Origin: Candidatus Azambacteria bacterium RBG_16_47_10 | GTDB taxonomy: Bacteria > Patescibacteriota > Minisyncoccia > GWC2-36-17 > WO2-46-25 | Direction: 5' to 3' | DNA: 9,341 nt | NCBI GenBank assembly: GCA_001773975.1 | Contig: MEYI01000037.1 | Coordinates: 365-9,705, forward strand | In this document: positions 5,870 to 9,341 of the stretch, piece by piece | Numbering within the stretch: position 1 is the first letter of the stretch | Layout of the letters: each line of letters opens with the position of its first letter | Position numbers and translations under genes: made by a program | The notes under the pieces: model-generated | Told to the model about the DNA's origin: nothing | The model's database searches: none | The model's input: only the letters and a program-made list of their open reading frames with translations

Positions 5870-7447
5870 TCAAAAATAGAGCGGGGATCCGGAAAAATAC
5901 TTGGTATATGCGCCATGCATACATGCCTTTTTCCCATTTACGATGACCCCAACAACACCCTCGCTGTATTGATACGGATCTTTGAATGTCGCTTTGTCGC
6001 GTATCGTCTCCGGAGAAAAAAGCGTGATATCGGCATGATATCCTTCACGCAACTCTCCGCGACCGGCAATGCCGAAACGGCGCGCAGGAACGCTTGTTAT
6101 CTTTGCGACCGCCTGCTCCCATGTAAGAACTTTCTTTTCGATGACATATTTCCTGAATAATCGAGGAAACGTACCGAATGATCGCGGGTGAGGAAGATCG
6201 GCACGGGATGTCGCCGGATGCATCTCATATCCGACGCCCGATGACGCAATAAGAGAAAGCGGATGTCCGACCCCCATACCTACATTCACTTCATCAAGCA
6301 CATGCGCGAACGCGATCACCTGGAATCGGGAACCGATCAATAACTCCACGATAACATCTTCCGGAGACATACCCATATTCTGCGCGATCTCCGCAATCGT
6401 TTTCCCGATATATACGGCATCGGGGGCACGCGATGCGATAGTTATTTTATCGTACTCGATCGCCTGTGCGCGCAGGTCCTTTATGATCTGTGCACGCTCA
6501 AATGTATTATGTAAACGCTTCCCCATCATCTCGGGACCACCAACCTTTACCCACGCCGGCAACAACAGATACAACATAAGCCCGCTTGATGCGTACGGAA
6601 ACACATCAAGGGTCACCGACACCCCTTGTTCCGCCGCGCGTTCTATTGCCTCGATCGCTTTTTTAAAATTAGGCCAGAATTTTCGATTCACCACCTTCAG
6701 ATGAGAAATATGCAGAGAAAACCCAAATTCACGGGCGTGATCGATCGCCGCATGGAGTGAATCGAGAAATTTATCCGACTCATCTTTGAGATGAATGGTA
6801 ACGATCTTGTTATGTTTTTTTACCGCCGCATACACGCTTTCCAAATGATCGGAAAAATGCCTGTCTTGGGATAAATACGCAAATCCGATGGAGAGTCCAC
6901 ACGATCCCTCCATCAAAGATTGTTCAAGCAAGAAAGCAGCGATCTCATTTTCCTGCGGAGATGGTTGGCGATACTCCCCTTTCAATATTCCTTTTATCAG
7001 CGTATTGTATCCGGTCAGTGTCCCAAAATTGACCGCAAGTTTTTTTTCTTTCAGTTTATCGAGAAATTCCGATGTTCGGAGCCAGTCAACATTGATCTGC
7101 GAAGGATTTGTCCATCGTTGTTCGCTATCGATCACATTCCCCGAAACCAGCGGTGCAAGCGAATACCCGCAATTGCCGCCGATGATCGTTGTGATTCCCT
7201 GACTCAGTAAGCTTTCCTGTCCGGGTTCGGTGAACAATGTAAGATATGTGTCGGAATGATTCAGCACATCGATAAAACCGGGAGTGATATACAGTCCGGT
7301 CGCATCGATAACGGTTTTTGCCTGCGCATCTTTCAGGTCGCCAATGCGTACGATCACGTCTTTTTCCACGGCGACATCCGCCACAAACTTTTCTTTTATG
7401 CCGCTGCCGTCAATGACCGTGCCGTTTTTAATAATGATGTCGTACAT
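5870..7447 (-). CDS. N-acyl-D-amino-acid deacylase-like amidohydrolase with altered metal site
   Basis: The 525 residues match the D-aminoacylase branch of the amidohydrolase superfamily, which hydrolyses N-acyl-D-amino acids. The N-terminal part (IIKNGTVIDGSG, PGFIDV), the IGGNCG region, THLR-like TIHLKDESD, ISHLK, HPRSFGTFPR and a C-terminal VNGK are all typical. Putative metal ligands kept are H64, C93, H219 and H249. Two expected ligands seem changed. The HxH of FIDVHTH reads FIDVLNH, giving L62. The catalytic Asp of the SDG motif is replaced by S403 in IASSG. I placed these by memory of the family, not by alignment. The protein may be inactive, use a different metal arrangement, or act on another substrate. 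There is no signal peptide, so it is cytoplasmic. It sits where murD usually lies. A role in recycling D-amino acids from wall fragments is only a guess. Confidence 0.85.
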   Translation of the reverse strand: MYDIIIKNGTVIDGSGIKEKFVADVAVEKDVIVRIGDLKDAQAKTVIDATGLYITPGFIDVLNHSDTYLTLFTEPGQESLLSQGITTIIGGNCGYSLAPLVSGNVIDSEQRWTNPSQINVDWLRTSEFLDKLKEKKLAVNFGTLTGYNTLIKGILKGEYRQPSPQENEIAAFLLEQSLMEGSCGLSIGFAYLSQDRHFSDHLESVYAAVKKHNKIVTIHLKDESDKFLDSLHAAIDHAREFGFSLHISHLKVVNRKFWPNFKKAIEAIERAAEQGVSVTLDVFPYASSGLMLYLLLPAWVKVGGPEMMGKRLHNTFERAQIIKDLRAQAIEYDKITIASRAPDAVYIGKTIAEIAQNMGMSPEDVIVELLIGSRFQVIAFAHVLDEVNVGMGVGHPLSLIASSGVGYEMHPATSRADLPHPRSFGTFPRLFRKYVIEKKVLTWEQAVAKITSVPARRFGIAGRGELREGYHADITLFSPETIRDKATFKDPYQYSEGVVGVIVNGKKACMHGAYTKYFSGSPLYF

Positions 7448-7453
7448 ATCATC

Positions 7454-7459
7454 ATTATA
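7454..7459 (-). promoter_or_regulatory. Possible -10 box giving a leaderless amidohydrolase transcript
   Basis: A perfect TATAAT lies in the 47-base gap between mraY and the amidohydrolase, followed by GATGAT and then the ATG at 7447. A transcript starting the usual six or seven bases after the box would begin at the start codon itself. No -35 hexamer is recognisable (GTGCCG at the 17-bp distance), so the box could be a chance match in an AT-rich gap. Confidence 0.3.
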
Positions 7460-7494
7460 CTACAATCAATCGCTTCCGGCACAGATGGTGCTGG

Positions 7495-8547
7495 CTACAA
7501 ACTCCGATCGAGCACGAACAATGCGATGCCGAGAAACGCCGCGATGGCGGAGATGATCCAAAAGCGCATCGTTACTTTTGTTTCCGGCCAGCCGATCGCC
7601 TCGAAATGATGGTGGATAGGCGTAGAAAGAAATATCTTTTTCCCGCCGCGCAGTTTTTTCGACGACAACTGAACCAATACCGAGAGCGATTCCATCACCA
7701 TAATGAGCGCAAACAATGGAAGAAAGAACATCGTGTTGGTGAGCATCGCAATAACGCCAAGCGACACGCCAAGCGCCATAGCCCCCGTATCCCCCATAAA
7801 AAACCGAGCGGGGTTTATGTTAAACCACAGAAACGCAAGGAGCGCTCCCACCACGACCGCACAAAACACCGCGAGCTCCGGCTTCCCGAGCGCCGCCGCA
7901 ACGAATATGTATGATGCAAATGCGATCGCGGTCACGCCGCCCGCAAGGCCATCGAGACCATCGGTGATGTTGGTCGAGTGCGCCGTTGCCGTAATGATGA
8001 ATACAAAAATAGGAATATACCACAGCCCTATCTCAAAATCGCCAATAAATGGCACATGAATAAAACTCCAATCAAGCTTGAAATAAAACCACCACGCCCC
8101 GATGAACGCAACGGCAAGATAAAACAAAAGTCGTTCCCGCATACGCAAGCCACCCCCATTCTTGCCGATCTTTAAAATACCCAACAGATCATCAAATAAT
8201 CCGATGATCGCGGCAACGACCATGATGCCAAGCGGCAAATAGGTCTGTTCGCGTGTAAGAAAATTCAGCTTTGCAAATATCGTGTCCGGCGTAAGCGCGG
8301 CAAGCGCGGAGAAAACCAGCGCAATCATAAGCACCGTTCCCCATATCAGAATACCTCCCATCGTCGGTGTCCCCTCTTTTCCCGCATGCATACTCGCAAA
8401 TATCGGCGCGCTTTCCGCGGAGCGTATCTGTTTTCCTAAACGATATTTATATAAAAAATGCGTCAGCAACGGCGTGGCAAGCAGTGCCACCGCAAACGAA
8501 AGCGCTGAAAATCCTAAAATTTTTATAACAAGAAACGGATCGATCAT
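7495..8547 (-). CDS. mraY: Phospho-N-acetylmuramoyl-pentapeptide transferase MraY
   Basis: MraY moves phospho-MurNAc-pentapeptide from UDP to undecaprenyl phosphate, forming lipid I in the membrane. From the ATG at 8547 it is 350 residues with about ten membrane segments, close to the family norm. Motifs seen are GTPTMGG (59-65), the catalytic pair D119-D120 in LFDD, NITDGLDGLAGG (193-204), the third acidic residue D253 in FMGDTG, and the triple His 312-314 in PIHHHFE. An in-frame start 32 codons further upstream is rejected because it would overlap the carboxypeptidase gene and add residues with no family match, while MIDPF is a natural N-terminus before the first membrane helix. The start is 10 bases after the previous stop, with no Shine-Dalgarno sequence nearby. 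Confidence 0.98.
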   Translation of the reverse strand: MIDPFLVIKILGFSALSFAVALLATPLLTHFLYKYRLGKQIRSAESAPIFASMHAGKEGTPTMGGILIWGTVLMIALVFSALAALTPDTIFAKLNFLTREQTYLPLGIMVVAAIIGLFDDLLGILKIGKNGGGLRMRERLLFYLAVAFIGAWWFYFKLDWSFIHVPFIGDFEIGLWYIPIFVFIITATAHSTNITDGLDGLAGGVTAIAFASYIFVAAALGKPELAVFCAVVVGALLAFLWFNINPARFFMGDTGAMALGVSLGVIAMLTNTMFFLPLFALIMVMESLSVLVQLSSKKLRGGKKIFLSTPIHHHFEAIGWPETKVTMRFWIISAIAAFLGIALFVLDRSL

Positions 8548-8557
8548 GAAAATATCA

Positions 8558-9341
8558 TTATTTATTGCGCACCTCGCCGATAAGCCGATTGGTGTCTTGC
8601 GCCCTGTTTTTCGAACCAAGCACCACGATAACGACACCATCATCCATTGCTGTGATCATAGACTCTCCTGCCTGCTCCGTGAATCCGGTTTTACTCCCTT
8701 TTACCCCGCTTATTTTTTTCTGCACGATAGGATTATTCGAAAAAAGGTGATGCGGCGTATTTTCACCTACAGCATACACGGTATCCGCTTTTTTCAAAAG
8801 TGCTTCCCATATTTTTTCATGGCGCAAAGAATATGACGCAAGCAAAGAAAGGTCGAATGCAGTGGAATAATGTCCATTGTGATCAAGCCCTGAGGGATTT
8901 TCAAAATGCGTTTCATTCATGCCGAGTTCGCGCGCCTTTTCATTCATGCGTACGATAAGATCGTCTCCTTTTTCTTTAACGTGATCCTCAAACGCGACCG
9001 CCGCATCATTACTTGAAACAATAAGCATCATTTTCATGAGATCAGCCGCGCGAAATCGCTCTCCTGTACGCATATACCCGGCAACACCCTCTGTCGCAAC
9101 CGCATTTTCCGTGATCGTAACGATCTCATCATCGGGAATCATCTCTGCTACAATGGTCGCCGTCATAAGCTTTGTTAAGCTTGCCGGCGCTCGCCGCACG
9201 CGACTGTTCTTTTCATGGGTAACTTCAACCGGTATCGTCCCGCGCGCAACGATATATGCCTCCGCGGAAAGCGAGGGTATATGAGAATCAGAAACAGGCG
9301 GTTGTGCTGAAACAATGATCGGTATATTGTCCGCATCTCCT
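8558..9341 (-). CDS. D-alanyl-D-alanine carboxypeptidase (S11, PBP5-type), N-terminus missing
   Basis: This enzyme family removes the terminal D-Ala from peptidoglycan pentapeptides outside the membrane. The reading frame is open to the right edge, so about 260 C-terminal residues are seen and any signal peptide lies outside. A GTG at 9199 is not the start, because family-like sequence continues upstream (AEAYIVARGTIPVEVTHEKNS). All three active-site motifs are present, numbered from the edge: SLTK at 54-57, SSN at 109-111 and KTG at 217-219. The protein ends soon after the catalytic domain, so the C-terminal beta domain and amphipathic anchor of E. coli PBP5 are missing. That short form is found in other S11 proteins and need not mean damage. 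It heads the visible part of the operon, 10 bases before mraY. DacA, DacC or DacF cannot be told apart. Confidence 0.94.
   Translation of the reverse strand, partial: GDADNIPIIVSAQPPVSDSHIPSLSAEAYIVARGTIPVEVTHEKNSRVRRAPASLTKLMTATIVAEMIPDDEIVTITENAVATEGVAGYMRTGERFRAADLMKMMLIVSSNDAAVAFEDHVKEKGDDLIVRMNEKARELGMNETHFENPSGLDHNGHYSTAFDLSLLASYSLRHEKIWEALLKKADTVYAVGENTPHHLFSNNPIVQKKISGVKGSKTGFTEQAGESMITAMDDGVVIVVLGSKNRAQDTNRLIGEVRNK

Noticed and set aside
8548..8643. Upstream extension of mraY by 32 codons
   Set aside because: It would overlap the carboxypeptidase gene, has no family match, and is unnecessary because the ATG at 8547 opens a normal MraY N-terminus.
8282..8836. Plus-strand open frame of 184 codons opposite mraY and the carboxypeptidase
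   Set aside because: It is antisense to well-supported genes, crosses the boundary between them, and resembles no protein family.
9197..9199. GTG as the start of the carboxypeptidase
   Set aside because: The frame stays open to the window edge with family-like sequence upstream. Starting here would leave only six residues before the active-site Ser.

Overview
The window looks like chromosomal DNA from a bacterium with a compact genome, most likely a member of the Candidate Phyla Radiation (Patescibacteria, Parcubacteria-like). That assignment is inferred from the gene order and protein style, not proven. All nine genes lie on the minus strand with gaps of only 3 to 52 bases inside the main block. 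The standard code fits, because no in-frame TGA needs to be read as glycine. Most starts lack a Shine-Dalgarno sequence. I see no mobile element, CRISPR array, tRNA or rRNA.

Read in the direction of transcription (right to left), the main block runs: a D-Ala-D-Ala carboxypeptidase of the S11/PBP5 type, cut by the right edge; mraY; an N-acyl-D-amino-acid deacylase-like amidohydrolase; ftsW; murG; gltX; and a secreted coiled-coil M23 endopeptidase. The block closes with a perfect 12-bp-stem terminator at 794-824. A second, weaker hairpin follows at 712-739. A new transcription unit then begins with a promoter region at about 596-690, followed by mraZ and the first 42 or so codons of rsmH, cut by the left edge.

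The genes form a rearranged division and cell wall (dcw) cluster. MraY and MurG make lipid I and lipid II, FtsW polymerises the septal glycan, and the carboxypeptidase and M23 endopeptidase trim or split the wall. MraZ and RsmH, normally the first two genes of a dcw cluster, sit in a separate unit downstream. The slot between mraY and ftsW, usually held by murD, is occupied by the amidohydrolase.

Two points deserve most attention. First, the amidohydrolase keeps several zinc ligands of the D-aminoacylase family but appears to lack the first His of the HxH motif and the catalytic Asp. Second, the mraZ promoter carries four (A/G)TGG boxes at an exact 10-bp period across its -10 element, which is the layout expected for MraZ autoregulation. 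These boxes are interleaved with two perfect and two one-mismatch DnaA boxes. I found no wholly new system; the rest is ordinary core cell-envelope machinery.
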